A stretch of DNA of 56,832 bases, taken from assembly GCA_022783665.1 (NCBI GenBank), contig JALFZJ010000043.1, positions 1 through 56,832 of the forward strand. Direction: 5' to 3'. The notes under the pieces are model-generated. The model ran no database searches, was not told where the DNA came from, and saw only the letters and a list, made by a program, of their open reading frames with translations. A program made the translations under genes and the position numbers. The DNA comes from Arcanobacterium sp. GTDB taxonomy: Bacteria > Actinomycetota > Actinomycetes > Actinomycetales > Actinomycetaceae. How positions within the stretch are numbered: the first letter of the stretch is position 1; each line of letters opens with the position of its first letter. Positions 26,163 to 37,311 of this stretch are shown here, in pieces.

Positions 26163-28991
26163 TTACTTCTTCCCGCGTGCTGCGCGGCGGCGCTGTGCGC
26201 GGTTCATCGGCGCAGCTGCAGGTTGCTCGTTGCCTGCCGATGGCTGACGGAGATTCGATGCTGTACGCACGTCTCTAGGAGATGCGTTACCTGAAGAGTT
26301 GCGCACTTGTGACGCGGAAGTGTACGTCAGCTTCGGAGATGAGTCGTCGTCCTTTACACCAGTTACCTGTTTGGCAAGCTTTTGGAGCTTCACATTTTGC
26401 TGCGCGCGCGGCGGGACCCCTACAAATCCGCCGTTGGTACCACCGGCGAGCTGTGCAGCTGCCGCCTGTTGCGCCGTCTCAAGCATCATGCGATGCTCAC
26501 GCTCGCTGGGAAGCTCGAAGTTAAAGAGGTACTGTACAGTCTCTGAACGGATCGCATCATTCATCGACTGGAACATCTCAAAGCCTTCTTGCTTATATTC
26601 GACGAGCGGATTGCGCTGAGCCATCGCACGTAAGCCGATTCCTTCTTTGAGGTAGTCCATCTCGTAGAGATGCTCGCGCCATTTGCGATCGAGCACATTC
26701 AGCAGTACTTGCCGCTCCACTTCGCGCATTGCTTCGTCGCCAAGTTCTTCTTCACGTTCGTCGTAGACCGCATGAATATCATCGCGCAGCTCAGCGAGTA
26801 TCTCTTCACGGGTGAGATTCTTGATTCCACCGTGTGCTTCCACCAGCTCATCAGCCCTGAATGACGGCTTAAAGTAGGTGGCGATATCGTTCCACAAATG
26901 CTCAAGATCCCAATCATCGGATGATCCGAGGGTATCTGCCGTTACGGTATCGTCTACAACGAAATCGATAAATGATTCAATCTGCGATTCGAGGTCTTCG
27001 CCTTCGAGAATACGCCGGCGTTCAGAATACACAACAGTACGTTGTTCATTCATGACGTCGTCATATTTCAGCACGTTCTTGCGCATCTCTGCATTGCGCG
27101 CCTCTATCGACGTCTGAGCACGCTCAATAGCTTTAGACAACACCTTGAAATCGAGAGCTTCATCGGCAGGGCCATTGCGGAATGGCTCAATCATGCGCGA
27201 GTTCGCAAACAAACGCATGAGATCATCATCAAGTGAGAGATAGAAGCGGGACTCGCCCGGATCACCCTGACGTCCTGAACGCCCACGGAGCTGATTGTCG
27301 ATACGGCGTGATTCATGGCGTTCCGAGCCGAGCACATACAAGCCACCCAGCCCTACAACTTCATCGTGCTCTGCCTGCACAGCTTCACGTGCCTGCTGGA
27401 GCACCTCAGGCCAGACTTTCTCGTACTCCTCAGCATTCTCTTGCGGGTTCAAGCCACGCTTGGCCATCATTTCAACCGCGATATACTCAGCATTACCGCC
27501 CAGCATAATGTCTGTACCACGGCCGGCCATATTGGTAGCTACAGTCACCGCATGTTTGCGCCCAGCCATTGCTACAACGGCTGCTTCGCGCTCATGCTGC
27601 TTAGCATTAAGTACCTGATGCGGGATATGTGCTTTCTTGAGCAGCGTTGAAAGCTTTTCAGAGTTCTCCACCGACGCAGTACCAACAAGTACCGGCTGCC
27701 CAGACTCGAAGCGCTCTTTGATATCTGCAACGATTGCCTTGAACTTGCCGCTCTCGGTGGGATATACGAGATCGGTTCGATCGTTGCGAATCATCGGTTT
27801 ATTCGTAGGAATCGGAACCACACCGATGTTGTACGTTGAAGCAAACTCTTCAGCTTCCGTCTCTGCCGTACCAGTCATCCCTGAGAGCTTGTCGTACATG
27901 CGGAAGTAGTTTTGCAGCGTGATCGTTGCAAGCGTCTGGTTCTCAGCTTTGATCTCTACATGTTCTTTGGCTTCAATAGCCTGATGCATACCGTCGTTAT
28001 AGCGGCGCCCTGGGAGCACTCGCCCGGTATGCTCATCTACAATCAGCACCTCTCCATTGGAAACGATGTAGTCTTTATCGCGATGGAACAGCTCTTTGGC
28101 TTTGATTGCATTGTTGAGGTACCCGATGAGCGGAGTGTTCACTGATTCGTAAAGGTTATCAATGCCGAGGAGATCTTCGATCTTATCGATACCAGGCTCG
28201 AGTACACCCACAGTGTGTTTCTTCTCGTCTACTTCATAATCGGTCTCGGCTTTCATGTGCACAACCGCCTCAGCAAAAGCACGATACCACTTATTGGCAT
28301 CGCCTTCGGCAGGGCCGGAAATAATCAGCGGCGTACGGGCCTCGTCAATGAGAATCGAGTCAACTTCGTCTACGATCGCGAAGAAATGCTCACGCTGTAC
28401 GAGTTTGCTCGTATCTTTTGCCATGTTGTCGCGCAAGTAGTCAAAACCGAACTCATTGTTCGTTCCGTACGTAATATCGGCAGCGTATGCACGCCTGCGC
28501 GCATCCGGCGATAGTGAAGTGACGATTGTTCCCGTCGTCATTCCAAGGAACCGATACACGCGGCCCATAAGTTCCGCCTGGTAGGATGCGAGATAGTCAT
28601 TAACGGTGACGACGTGCACACCCTTCCCCGGAATGGCGTTAAGATATGCCGCAAGAGTCGCCACAAGCGTTTTGCCCTCGCCAGTTTTCATCTCAGCGAT
28701 ATTGCCCAGATGCAAGGCGGCACCGCCCATAATCTGCACATCGAAGTGGCGCATGCCGAGCGTGCGCACTGATGCTTCTCGCACGGTAGCGAACGCCTCA
28801 GGAAGAAGATCATCAAGAGACTCGCCATTGGCGTAGCGCTCACGGAACACATCCGTCTGTGCACGAAGCTCATCATCGGAGAGCTCTTTCATCGATTCTT
28901 CGAGCACATTCACGCTCTCGGTAATGCGGGCCAACTTCTTGAGAGTGCGGCCTTCACCTGCGCGAAGTATCTTGTCGAGAAGCTTGCTCAT
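26163..28991 (-). CDS. secA: Preprotein translocase ATPase SecA
   Basis: 942 residues, the motor of the general secretion pathway at the inner face of the membrane. Walker A is MKTGEGKT (about 101-108), Walker B and the DEAD-like box [12 protein letters not shown]; further landmarks are [32 protein letters not shown] and [21 protein letters not shown]. The C-terminal tail (from about 870) is Ser/Asn-rich and ends RRRAARGKK, without the SEC-C zinc-binding cysteines, as in many actinobacterial SecA1 proteins. ATG 28991 is chosen (GGAGAGCG upstream, [15 protein letters not shown] as in homologues); the frame opens at 29063. Confidence 0.97.
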   Translation of the reverse strand: MSKLLDKILRAGEGRTLKKLARITESVNVLEESMKELSDDELRAQTDVFRERYANGESLDDLLPEAFATVREASVRTLGMRHFDVQIMGGAALHLGNIAEMKTGEGKTLVATLAAYLNAIPGKGVHVVTVNDYLASYQAELMGRVYRFLGMTTGTIVTSLSPDARRRAYAADITYGTNNEFGFDYLRDNMAKDTSKLVQREHFFAIVDEVDSILIDEARTPLIISGPAEGDANKWYRAFAEAVVHMKAETDYEVDEKKHTVGVLEPGIDKIEDLLGIDNLYESVNTPLIGYLNNAIKAKELFHRDKDYIVSNGEVLIVDEHTGRVLPGRRYNDGMHQAIEAKEHVEIKAENQTLATITLQNYFRMYDKLSGMTGTAETEAEEFASTYNIGVVPIPTNKPMIRNDRTDLVYPTESGKFKAIVADIKERFESGQPVLVGTASVENSEKLSTLLKKAHIPHQVLNAKQHEREAAVVAMAGRKHAVTVATNMAGRGTDIMLGGNAEYIAVEMMAKRGLNPQENAEEYEKVWPEVLQQAREAVQAEHDEVVGLGGLYVLGSERHESRRIDNQLRGRSGRQGDPGESRFYLSLDDDLMRLFANSRMIEPFRNGPADEALDFKVLSKAIERAQTSIEARNAEMRKNVLKYDDVMNEQRTVVYSERRRILEGEDLESQIESFIDFVVDDTVTADTLGSSDDWDLEHLWNDIATYFKPSFRADELVEAHGGIKNLTREEILAELRDDIHAVYDEREEELGDEAMREVERQVLLNVLDRKWREHLYEMDYLKEGIGLRAMAQRNPLVEYKQEGFEMFQSMNDAIRSETVQYLFNFELPSEREHRMMLETAQQAAAAQLAGGTNGGFVGVPPRAQQNVKLQKLAKQVTGVKDDDSSPKLTYTSASQVRNSSGNASPRDVRTASNLRQPSAGNEQPAAAPMNRAQRRRAARGKK

Positions 28992-29139
28992 CGCTCTCCT
29001 TGTATTCGTATGAACCTTGATGACGCGGATGCGTTGGCGCATATCGTCTATATACGCATCCACCGTATCCCATTATGCAGATTCTGGTGTGGAACCGAAG
29101 TATTAGATTCGTCCTACAGCGTATTAGATCGCCCTATGG

Positions 29140-30153
29140 CTACGACATTCTGTGAACCATTGCAAAGGCGAAAGCGTTGAAAGCGTCCTTTACTTCACCT
29201 GCAGGCAGCGGATCTAGTTCGTTCACCGCATCAACGGCCAAACGTTCGGCAAGTTCTTTCGTGTGCGCGACTACCTCGTGATCCTTGAGCAATGCGACTG
29301 CTCGGGCGAGATTATCGCCCTCGGCAAGGTGCCCACTATCCAAAAGTGCCAAGATTTCTTTGCCGGCGTCGTCAATGGTGCCTGCGGCTGCTTGTGTGCG
29401 AAGCAGCAGGGTTGGCATCGTGTCTACGCCCTCAAGCAAGTCCGTGCCTGGAGTCTTTCCTGTAGCCTCAGGATCTGACACAAGATCAATCACATCATCT
29501 GCTAGCTGGAATGCTACGCCCAATAGTTCGCCATACCGTGCAACGGCTTCAGCTACCTCATCGCTTCCACCGGAGAAAATCACACCGTACCGTGCGGACG
29601 CCGCAATGAGCGAACCCGTCTTATCGGCGAGTACGTGAATGTAATGCTCGATAGGATCTTCCGATCCCCTTACACCCACAACCTCGTGCAGTTGGCCTGA
29701 GCAAAGTCGTTCGAATGTTTGGGCGTGGAGTTTCACTGCCTGCGGGCCGAGGTCTGCAATGATAGACGACGCACGGGCAAAGAGTACGTCGCCTGCGAGA
29801 ATAGCCGAAGAATTACCAAACACGAGCTGTGCTGATTCCACTCCTCGGCGTAAAGGTGCTTCGTCCATGACGTCGTCATGATACAGAGACGCCAGATGCG
29901 TGAGCTCAACGACGAGACATGCTTCAAACACTTCACGGCTCGCAGAGTTGGGGCCAAGCTCAGCAGCCATAAGGCACAAAGCTGGCCGTAGACGCTTCCC
30001 GCCAGCCTTAGCGAGATGGGACGTGACTGGATCCACTACGAGATCGTCGACGTTAACGACGCTGTTGAGCATACGCTCAACGCGTTCCATACGTTCGGCG
30101 AGCTCACGCCCCAAATCGCCTTGGCTGCTCAGAAGCGAGGAAATAATACTCAC
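29140..30153 (-). CDS. Long-chain polyprenyl diphosphate synthase
   Basis: 337 residues, trans-isoprenyl diphosphate synthase. The first Asp-rich motif DDVMD (93-97) is preceded by GGKRLRPAL, and the second motif is DDVID (219-223) in FQLADDVIDL. The residues before the first motif (ASLYH) are small, consistent with a long-chain product such as the menaquinone side chain, but chain length cannot be predicted safely. Start GTG 30153 overlaps the nuoN stop as GTGA, so it is translated as the last cistron of the complex I operon. With menG and menJ at the other end, this links quinone synthesis to the quinone reductase. Confidence 0.92.
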   Translation of the reverse strand: MSIISSLLSSQGDLGRELAERMERVERMLNSVVNVDDLVVDPVTSHLAKAGGKRLRPALCLMAAELGPNSASREVFEACLVVELTHLASLYHDDVMDEAPLRRGVESAQLVFGNSSAILAGDVLFARASSIIADLGPQAVKLHAQTFERLCSGQLHEVVGVRGSEDPIEHYIHVLADKTGSLIAASARYGVIFSGGSDEVAEAVARYGELLGVAFQLADDVIDLVSDPEATGKTPGTDLLEGVDTMPTLLLRTQAAAGTIDDAGKEILALLDSGHLAEGDNLARAVALLKDHEVVAHTKELAERLAVDAVNELDPLPAGEVKDAFNAFAFAMVHRMS

Positions 30154-31769
30154 GCAATTGTTCCTTGAATCAGTGCGATGATCGGATCAGGGAAGACGCC
30201 GAGCAGAATCGTCAAAACTACAGCAACGATAATCGTTACTACTGTGGTTCCTTCAGATTCAACAACCTTCACGCGCCCTTCAACCGGATCTTGGAAGAAC
30301 ATCAATCGTACCAGACGGAAGTAGAAGAATGCAGTGGCAGCCGAAGCGAGCACTGCGATCACTACTAATACGGTATTGCCTGTAAACACACCGACGCGGA
30401 ACACTTCGAACTTCCCGATAAAGCCCGCTGTGAGCGGAATACCCGCGAAGGAAAGGAGGAACACAAGCATCGCGGATGCAAGTATCGGGCTCCTCTTACC
30501 CAGGCCAGCCCACGAGTCCATATTCGTTGCTTCGCCAAGTACGTTTCCGTTGGCATCTTGATCGCGTACGAGCGTGACGATCGCGAATGCGCCAACCGAT
30601 GCGATGCCATAGCTCAACAGGTAGAAAATCAACGAAGCCACTGCTTCACCGATCAACTGACCACCCAAGATCGACACAATAGCGATCAAGATGAAGCCAG
30701 CATGGGCGATCGAAGAGTATGCCAGCATGCGCTTCACATCATTTTGAACCATGCCAAGTACAGTGCCCACTACAATCGTTGCAATAATAACGATCCATAG
30801 GAACACGGTGAATGTATTCGATACAGGCAAAGCGAAGTACGCCGTCACGCGCAGCAGGGCGATAAACGCTGCCACCTTGGTACCCGCTGCCATGAACCCT
30901 GTGATGGGGCTCGGAGCGCCCTGGTATACATCAGGAGTCCACGCATGGAATGGTACCGCGCCGATCTTGAAGAGCAGACCCACGGTGAGCATGATAGCAC
31001 CGACTGCAAAGAGAACATCGGCGTCATCCCCGTAGAACATCATCGTATTCTGGCTGATTCCGTTGAAGAACAACGTGCCTGTAGCTCCATAGAGGAATGC
31101 GGCACCCATCAAGAAGATCGCAGAGGAAAATGCGCCCAGGATGAAGTATTTCATTGCGGCCTCTTGTGAGAGCAGACGCTTGCGGCGTGCGGTTGCGCAA
31201 AGCACATACAACGGTAGCGAAAGCACCTCTAGAGAGATGAACAATGTGAGCAGGTCAAAGGCCGATGTAAACGCCATCATGCCGCCCGTAGCGAATAAGG
31301 CCAACGGGAAGATTTCCGTTTGCACTCTACCAGCCACGGTCGATTCATGCTCTTCTTGTGATCCAGGGCGGGTGGCCGCGGAGGCCGTGAATGCGCCGTC
31401 ACGGTTCTCAGAGCGATCTGCAATAACGAGGAAAGCAAGGATTGCGCTAATCAAGATCACGGCCTGGCCGAGAATCGAAAAAGCGTCTTGCACGAGATTA
31501 ATGCCGAACAGTTCGGTGCCGGCACCCGTCGTCATGATTGGTTGTATGCCAACTCCGGAAGCACCTTGTTCCGTGCTTGCCGTCACCGCTACTGTGCCGC
31601 GCCATACAAGGCTCACGAGTGCGACCACGAGAGCGAGTAGTGAAATCACGATCTGGGTGACGCGGCGGGCACCACGCGGCACGAATGCTTCAACCAAAGT
31701 CGAAACCACGGCAGCTCCAAGCACCACGATCAGTGGGAGCGCATTGAGCCAGTCAGTAATCTGCGTCAT
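30150..31769 (-). CDS. nuoN: NADH-quinone oxidoreductase subunit N
   Basis: 539 residues, an antiporter-like proton-pumping membrane subunit of complex I with about 14 hydrophobic helices. The core shows SLEVLSLPLYVL (the conserved Glu), MKYFILGAFSSAIFLMG and AYSSIAHAGFILI. The lysine of KIGAVPFHAWTPDVYQGAPSP belongs to the proton channel. ATG overlaps the nuoM stop as ATGA; its own stop overlaps the polyprenyl synthase start. Confidence 0.95.
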   Translation of the reverse strand: MTQITDWLNALPLIVVLGAAVVSTLVEAFVPRGARRVTQIVISLLALVVALVSLVWRGTVAVTASTEQGASGVGIQPIMTTGAGTELFGINLVQDAFSILGQAVILISAILAFLVIADRSENRDGAFTASAATRPGSQEEHESTVAGRVQTEIFPLALFATGGMMAFTSAFDLLTLFISLEVLSLPLYVLCATARRKRLLSQEAAMKYFILGAFSSAIFLMGAAFLYGATGTLFFNGISQNTMMFYGDDADVLFAVGAIMLTVGLLFKIGAVPFHAWTPDVYQGAPSPITGFMAAGTKVAAFIALLRVTAYFALPVSNTFTVFLWIVIIATIVVGTVLGMVQNDVKRMLAYSSIAHAGFILIAIVSILGGQLIGEAVASLIFYLLSYGIASVGAFAIVTLVRDQDANGNVLGEATNMDSWAGLGKRSPILASAMLVFLLSFAGIPLTAGFIGKFEVFRVGVFTGNTVLVVIAVLASAATAFFYFRLVRLMFFQDPVEGRVKVVESEGTTVVTIIVAVVLTILLGVFPDPIIALIQGTIA

Positions 31770-33322
31770 TTGGTATCGCTCCCTTCACTTGAAACTACAA
31801 CATCGGTGGCAGCGTCACCGCCGTCGGCAGTGACGAGCACAGCAGTATCCGTGGCTACCGGATTCACCGCATCAAGAATCGGGCCAGGGAAGAAACCGAG
31901 TGCAAGCATCGCTGCAATAAGTACCCCCATCACCGTCTTCTCACGGGCATTGAGATCAGGCACCTCTATTTCAGGCTTCGGGCCGGTGAATACTTTCTGG
32001 TACGGCAGCAATATATACACAGCTGCGAGCACCACACCAACCACAGCGAAGAAGGCCGCTACTGGCACAACGTCGAATGTGCCCATAAGCACCAGGTACT
32101 CAGGAATGAATCCCGAAAGCCCCGGGAGCGCGATAGTGGCCAAGCCTGATACCAAGAAGGTGCCAGCCAACACTGGCGTAACGCGCTGCCATCCGCGATA
32201 GTGCGAAATCGAATGCGTGCCGCCACGTTGGCCGAGGAAACCCACCACGAGGAACAACGCGGCTGTGCCCACGCCGTGAGCCACCATATAAAGAATCGCA
32301 CCAGAGATTGCGAGCTGGGATCCGGAGTAGATCGCCATCACCATAAAACCAAAGTGCGAAACGGAGGTGTATGCAACCAAACGCATAAGGTTATCAGCTG
32401 CAATAGCCTGCAGCGCGCCCCACAGAATCGAGATCACTGCGAATACGATGATGGTTACGTTCACTGCGTGCGGCATGTGCGCAAAGAGCGGAGCACAAAT
32501 CGCAATCATTCCGAATGTGCCGAGCTTGTCCAGTACGCCTACAAGCAGTGCAGATGTGCCTGCCGGAGATTCTTCGGCAGTATCTGGCAGCCACGTATGT
32601 ACCGGCCACATTGGCGCTTTAATTGCAAAACCAATGAAGAACGCCAGGAACAACCACACCTTGGTTGAGCCGGTAGCAGCTATGCTACCTGCGAGTGAAT
32701 CGATCAGGAAGTTCGGTATTGTGCCTTGGGTTTGTACCACTGAAACGAACACCCCGATGACGCCCACGAGCATGATAAGACCGCCAGCGATGGAGAACAA
32801 TAGGAACTTCATCGCAGCATGGCTGCGGTTCTTTCCGCCGTAGCGCCCAATCAAGAAGTACATCGGCAAAATCATCAGTTCGAACAGAATGTAGAACAGA
32901 AATACGTCGCGCGCTGCAAAGAGTGCGATCATATTTGCCTCGAGGAACAAGATCCAGGCAAAATATCCGCCTGCTCGTTCCCCATCGAAATCATTCCATC
33001 CAGCTAATACGACGACCGGCACAAGGAATGTGGCAAGCAGAATCATCACTGCGCCCATACCGTTTACGCCCCATGCGATAGAGACGCCAAGGGTTGGAAT
33101 CCACGGGTACGTCTCCGCGAGCTGCACGATATTGCCTTGATCCATATCAAAACCGGCCAGTGCTACAACTGTGATCACCAAAATCACGAGTGATACACCA
33201 AGCGCAAACGGGCGTGCTACCGATCGAAGCGGCTTGATCAGCCACAGCAGCGCTGACGCTACGAGAGCTAGAAGGATCATAACGGTCAGCCAAGGAAAGG
33301 CTGCCTCAATTACGGTTTGCAT
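31766..33322 (-). CDS. nuoM: NADH-quinone oxidoreductase subunit M
   Basis: About 518 residues, antiporter-like membrane subunit. FYILFELMILPMYFLIGRYGG carries the key Glu; KAPMWPVHTWLPDTAEESP and AYTSVSHFGFMVMAIY are typical of NuoM. The C-terminus has a Ser/Asp-rich tail of about 25 residues. ATG 33322 (MQTVIEAAFPWL, with AAGGAATAGAGG upstream) is preferred to GTG 33346, which would overlap the nuoL stop as GTGA; both couple it to nuoL. Confidence 0.95.
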   Translation of the reverse strand: MQTVIEAAFPWLTVMILLALVASALLWLIKPLRSVARPFALGVSLVILVITVVALAGFDMDQGNIVQLAETYPWIPTLGVSIAWGVNGMGAVMILLATFLVPVVVLAGWNDFDGERAGGYFAWILFLEANMIALFAARDVFLFYILFELMILPMYFLIGRYGGKNRSHAAMKFLLFSIAGGLIMLVGVIGVFVSVVQTQGTIPNFLIDSLAGSIAATGSTKVWLFLAFFIGFAIKAPMWPVHTWLPDTAEESPAGTSALLVGVLDKLGTFGMIAICAPLFAHMPHAVNVTIIVFAVISILWGALQAIAADNLMRLVAYTSVSHFGFMVMAIYSGSQLAISGAILYMVAHGVGTAALFLVVGFLGQRGGTHSISHYRGWQRVTPVLAGTFLVSGLATIALPGLSGFIPEYLVLMGTFDVVPVAAFFAVVGVVLAAVYILLPYQKVFTGPKPEIEVPDLNAREKTVMGVLIAAMLALGFFPGPILDAVNPVATDTAVLVTADGGDAATDVVVSSEGSDTK

Positions 33323-33342
33323 TACCTCTATTCCTTCCCTTC

Positions 33343-35319
33343 TCACAGTTGCGTTGCCACAGCGGCGATCAGAGCGATAATGACGCCCGCTACAATGTAG
33401 CTTGCGTAACTACGGACGTAACCGTTTTGCAGAGCACCGATGGTCTTTCCAAACCACGGGAGCAACTTACCAGAGCCTTCAAAAGCTCCATCTACAACGG
33501 CATGGTCAACAGTCGAAGTGCCAGACGCAAGTGCCATAACCGGCGTCACGACCATTGTATCGTTGATGTAATCCTGGTAGAGATCCTCGCGAGCCGCACG
33601 GGTGAGGGCATTGCCAAGAGGCGCAGCCTTCGGTGCTGGCACCTTCACGTACATCATCCATGCAACGGCCACGCCGATAGCTACAGCCACCAAGGTAATA
33701 ATTGTGATGACGATGATGGGCAGTACTGGTTCTCCGTGCTCTGCATGGCCGATTGCCGGCTCAAGCCAGGTGATAAAACCGCCGTAATTCAAGGCTGCAC
33801 CAAGAAATAGCGAGCCGAGTGCAAGAATCGCCATCGGCACCCACATTAGCGGCGATGGATCATGCGGATGCTTGGCACCAGCACCGTCATGGCTCCAGCG
33901 TTCCTCACCGAGGAAGATCATAAACACAAGACGCGACATATAGAACGCCGTCAGCCCTGCTACAGCTACTGTGATGAATCCGAAGATCCACGGCTGAGCA
34001 CCTTCGCCTACAAAAGCAGTCTCAATGATCTTGTCTTTTGAATAGAATCCCGAGAGGAACGGGAAACCAATAATGGCAAGATAACCTGCGAGGAAAGTGT
34101 AGAAGGTGATCTTCATGTGCTTGCCAAGACCCCCGAAGCCGCGCATATTCACTTCGTCGTCCATTGCATGCATCACAGCGCCTGCCCCGAGGAACATATT
34201 CGCTTTGAAGAAGCCGTGCGTGACGAGGTGGAAGATAGCGAAGGCCGCACCCACTGGCCCGAGCCCTGCAGCGAGCATCATATAGCCGATCTGGCTCATG
34301 GTAGATGCTGCAAGCACTTTCTTCATATCGTCTTTCGCAGCGCCGACTATAGCGCCGAACACCAGGGTAATCAGGCCGATAATCGCCACAGCGAGTTGTG
34401 CTGTAGCGGAAGTTGCATACACAACGCCCGAGCGAACCATGAGGTAGACACCCGCAGTAACCATTGTAGCGGCGTGGATAAGAGCGGAGACAGGCGTCGG
34501 GCCGGCCATCGCGTCGCCAAGCCATGCTTGAAGCGGGAACTGGGCGGATTTACCACAAGCTGCAAGGAGCAAGAACAGCCCGATGAACGTTGCCACGCCT
34601 GTGGAAGCGCCAGGAACCTGGGCAAACACTTCTGTGAACTTCACTGAACCGAAGTTGGCCACCATCGCCATCATTGCGATAAGCATGCCGAGATCGCCGA
34701 TACGGTTCATTACGAAGGCTTTCTTACCTGCTGCCGCGTAGTCCGGGTTGTAGTTCCAGAAAGAGATCAGCAAGTATGATGCAAGGCCAACGCCTTCCCA
34801 TCCGAAGAAGAGCACAAGATAGGAGTTGCCCAAGACGAGTAACAGCATCGAGGCGACAAACAGATTCAGATAAGCAAAGAAGCGGCGCCGAGCCACATCG
34901 TGTGCCATATACGCCACGGAGTAGATGTGAATGAGCGTGCCCACGAAGGTTACGAGCATCACGAACGTCATCGATAAGGGGTCTACGCGCATACCGAGGT
35001 CAACGACGAGACCCGAGGCCGGCACCCACGTGTAGAGCGTCGTCTCTAGAATCCGTTGTGCCGGATCGAGCCCGAGAAGTTGAATCGTTGCGAGTAAACC
35101 AATGATGAATGACGCCGTGGATGCTGCGATGCCGAGCCAATGCCCCCAGGCGTCTGCAACTTTGCCAGCCACAAGTAGGATTCCGCAGCTAATGAGCGGA
35201 ATAGCAACTGTGAGCCAGATGAGACCTGCAGCTCCTGTGGCCTCGGCGGCATCAACCGCTCCAGCGGCACTCATGATTGGAAGAAGACTATTGAACATGG
35301 AATTCATACCTACTTCCAT
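33343..35319 (-). CDS. nuoL: NADH-quinone oxidoreductase subunit L
   Basis: About 658 residues, the largest antiporter-like subunit with the long lateral helix at the C-terminus. VLFFGWEGVGLASYLLISFW, PLQAWLGDAMAGPTPVSALIHAATMV and STMSQIGYMMLAAGLG are conserved. The ATG at 35319 shares its first base with the nuoK TGA; TTG 35322 is a second option. N-terminus has an Ala-rich stretch before the first helix. Confidence 0.95.
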   Translation of the reverse strand: MEVGMNSMFNSLLPIMSAAGAVDAAEATGAAGLIWLTVAIPLISCGILLVAGKVADAWGHWLGIAASTASFIIGLLATIQLLGLDPAQRILETTLYTWVPASGLVVDLGMRVDPLSMTFVMLVTFVGTLIHIYSVAYMAHDVARRRFFAYLNLFVASMLLLVLGNSYLVLFFGWEGVGLASYLLISFWNYNPDYAAAGKKAFVMNRIGDLGMLIAMMAMVANFGSVKFTEVFAQVPGASTGVATFIGLFLLLAACGKSAQFPLQAWLGDAMAGPTPVSALIHAATMVTAGVYLMVRSGVVYATSATAQLAVAIIGLITLVFGAIVGAAKDDMKKVLAASTMSQIGYMMLAAGLGPVGAAFAIFHLVTHGFFKANMFLGAGAVMHAMDDEVNMRGFGGLGKHMKITFYTFLAGYLAIIGFPFLSGFYSKDKIIETAFVGEGAQPWIFGFITVAVAGLTAFYMSRLVFMIFLGEERWSHDGAGAKHPHDPSPLMWVPMAILALGSLFLGAALNYGGFITWLEPAIGHAEHGEPVLPIIVITIITLVAVAIGVAVAWMMYVKVPAPKAAPLGNALTRAAREDLYQDYINDTMVVTPVMALASGTSTVDHAVVDGAFEGSGKLLPWFGKTIGALQNGYVRSYASYIVAGVIIALIAAVATQL

Positions 35320-35618
35320 CAATTCTTCAAAAGGTTCGCACCATCAAGCGATGCAGAACCGCGTGTTCTGAATATCGAAATAATGATTGCAAGGCCAACC
35401 ACGACTTCCGCGGCAGCAACAACCATTACGAAGAATGCGAAAAGTTGGCCGTCGAGATTTCTCCACATGCGGGAGAAGGTCACAAGCACCAAGTTGCACG
35501 AGTTGAGCATAATCTCAACGCCAAGCAAGGCAATCACGCCGTTGCGCCGTGTAAGCACCGTGGCTCCGCCGATAGCAAAGAGGACTAACGCGAGAATGAT
35601 GTACCCGAAAAGGTTCAT
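35319..35618 (-). CDS. nuoK: NADH-quinone oxidoreductase subunit K
   Basis: 99 residues, three transmembrane helices. [15 protein letters not shown] carries the conserved Glu of the proton path and [19 protein letters not shown] the second. ATG overlaps the nuoJ stop as ATGA. Confidence 0.95.
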   Translation of the reverse strand: MNLFGYIILALVLFAIGGATVLTRRNGVIALLGVEIMLNSCNLVLVTFSRMWRNLDGQLFAFFVMVVAAAEVVVGLAIIISIFRTRGSASLDGANLLKN

Positions 35619-36589
35619 TTGTTATCTTCCTCCTTGTGAGAATCGCTTGATTCGAGAGCAGGAGACCCAGGCTGTGAATCAAGTGCCTCGAAGCGCTCAA
35701 ATGCGCCATCGTGATCCGGCGCTGAAGTGCCTGGCATGCCATTGACGTGTGCGCGCCCAACCTTGCCGTACGTGCTCGGGCCGCTTGGAAGATCACCTGA
35801 GGTAATCTTGGCAACCGTCGCAGGTGAAATCTCTGCAAGACGACGCTCTTGCCCGCGCACCTTCAACACACGGTTGACGGAATTCTCAAGCGGTTTGCCA
35901 TAGGCTGTAAGCGACGGATTGGTTGAAGAGTTCGATTCTGCATACACGCCAGGATTTGGCTTCTGCCCGGGATCGATGCCCTTTTCAGTGAAGTCGCGGA
36001 CTTTCTGATTCGCGAGCTCAATCTGCGTGACTTTCGGCTTCACACGATCGCGGTGCGTGAGCGTCATCGCACCGAGGGCTGCAACGATCAGGAGTGTACC
36101 GGTGAGTTCGAGGGTGAGCACGTGGTTGCTAAATACGAGTTTGGCCACCTCTACAGGGTTGGATGCCGCGTCCGGGTTACCATTTTGCATGACGCCAACA
36201 GTTTCGGGCACTTTCGTGGCAATGACGACGGCGATCAGTACTGCTGCCATGCCCAGTGATCCGACCACAGCAACGAAGCGCTGCCCTGGGAGCGTCTCGT
36301 GCCCCGAATCGGCGGAATCAACACCAATCAACATGAGCACGAACAGGAACATCATCAAGATGGCGCCCGTATATACCACCACTTGAGCAACACCCATAAA
36401 TGGTGCCTCAAGCATTGTGTATAGGAAGGCGAAGCCTACCATCACGAAAATCACCGAGATAATCGTGTATACGGCGCGCCTGGCAATCAGCAAACCGTAT
36501 GCGGCCACAATCACCATTGAGATTGCCAGGAGTGCGAAAAGTATCGTCTCCCCTGTTGAAACATACATAGGATCAGCTACTGGTAACAT
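35615..36589 (-). CDS. nuoJ: NADH-quinone oxidoreductase subunit J with long C-terminal extension
   Basis: 324 residues. The membrane core (about 1-180, five helices, with [16 protein letters not shown]) is followed by about 144 hydrophilic residues without membrane segments ([35 protein letters not shown], and an acidic end [11 protein letters not shown]). Extended NuoJ tails occur in other actinobacteria; their role is not known. The ATG shares one base with the nuoI stop. Confidence 0.94.
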   Translation of the reverse strand: MLPVADPMYVSTGETILFALLAISMVIVAAYGLLIARRAVYTIISVIFVMVGFAFLYTMLEAPFMGVAQVVVYTGAILMMFLFVLMLIGVDSADSGHETLPGQRFVAVVGSLGMAAVLIAVVIATKVPETVGVMQNGNPDAASNPVEVAKLVFSNHVLTLELTGTLLIVAALGAMTLTHRDRVKPKVTQIELANQKVRDFTEKGIDPGQKPNPGVYAESNSSTNPSLTAYGKPLENSVNRVLKVRGQERRLAEISPATVAKITSGDLPSGPSTYGKVGRAHVNGMPGTSAPDHDGAFERFEALDSQPGSPALESSDSHKEEDNK

Positions 36590-37311
36590 CAGGCCTTCAC
36601 CTCCTCAATTTCAGCGCCAGTTGCACGAACTGTATCGAGGCTGGGATCGTCGGGGCGATGCTCACGCACCCAATCGATCTGAGACTGCGTAGGCCCAGTG
36701 ACCGTGCCGCGATAGTAATCGGCGTCTGAAGAATTGGCGACCATCGGATGTGGAGGATTAAGCATACCCTCCGCCAGTGGTACGAGGAGGTTCTGCTTCT
36801 CGTAGATAAGCTCCTCACGCGTCGTCGCTGCAATTTCGAATTCGTTTGACATCGTTAATGCACGCGTTGGGCACGCTTGGATGCAGTATCCACAGAAAAT
36901 ACAGCGCAGATAGTTCACTTGGTATACACGCCCATAACGCTCACCGGGCGAGTAGTGCTCTTGTGGCGTATTGGGTGCCGCTTCGACGTAGATTGCGTCT
37001 GCCGGGCATGCCCACGCGCACAGCTCACATCCGATACATTTCTCAAGCCCGTCCGCGTAACGGTTGAGCTTATGCAATCCGTGATAGTGAGGCTTGATTT
37101 GTGCCTTGTTCTTTTCTTTCGTGGAGTTCGGCAGATACTGCTCGGTGTATGTTGGCCGGAAGATGGTTGAGAACATCACGCCAAACCCTGCTACCGGTGC
37201 GAAGAGTTTACCGAGTGCGCCTTTCTTCTTCGGCCCGTAGTCAGGGATCTCAGCCTTTGCGCGCTCAGCCTGGGAATGCTGTTCGATATTCGTGTTGTCG
37301 GTCATTCTCAC
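36589..37311 (-). CDS. nuoI: NADH-quinone oxidoreductase subunit I
   Basis: 240 residues, the ferredoxin-like subunit carrying clusters N6a and N6b: [19 protein letters not shown] and [16 protein letters not shown], two complete 4Fe-4S motifs. It passes electrons from NuoG towards NuoB. Start GTG 37311 overlaps the nuoH stop as GTGA; ATG 37305 is an alternative. Confidence 0.95.
   Translation of the reverse strand: MRMTDNTNIEQHSQAERAKAEIPDYGPKKKGALGKLFAPVAGFGVMFSTIFRPTYTEQYLPNSTKEKNKAQIKPHYHGLHKLNRYADGLEKCIGCELCAWACPADAIYVEAAPNTPQEHYSPGERYGRVYQVNYLRCIFCGYCIQACPTRALTMSNEFEIAATTREELIYEKQNLLVPLAEGMLNPPHPMVANSSDADYYRGTVTGPTQSQIDWVREHRPDDPSLDTVRATGAEIEEVKA

Noticed and set aside
28992-29139. Direct repeat GTATTAGAT(T)CG near 29100-29137
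   Set aside because: Two imperfect copies only, between the polyprenyl synthase end and the secA start; not clearly more than chance.
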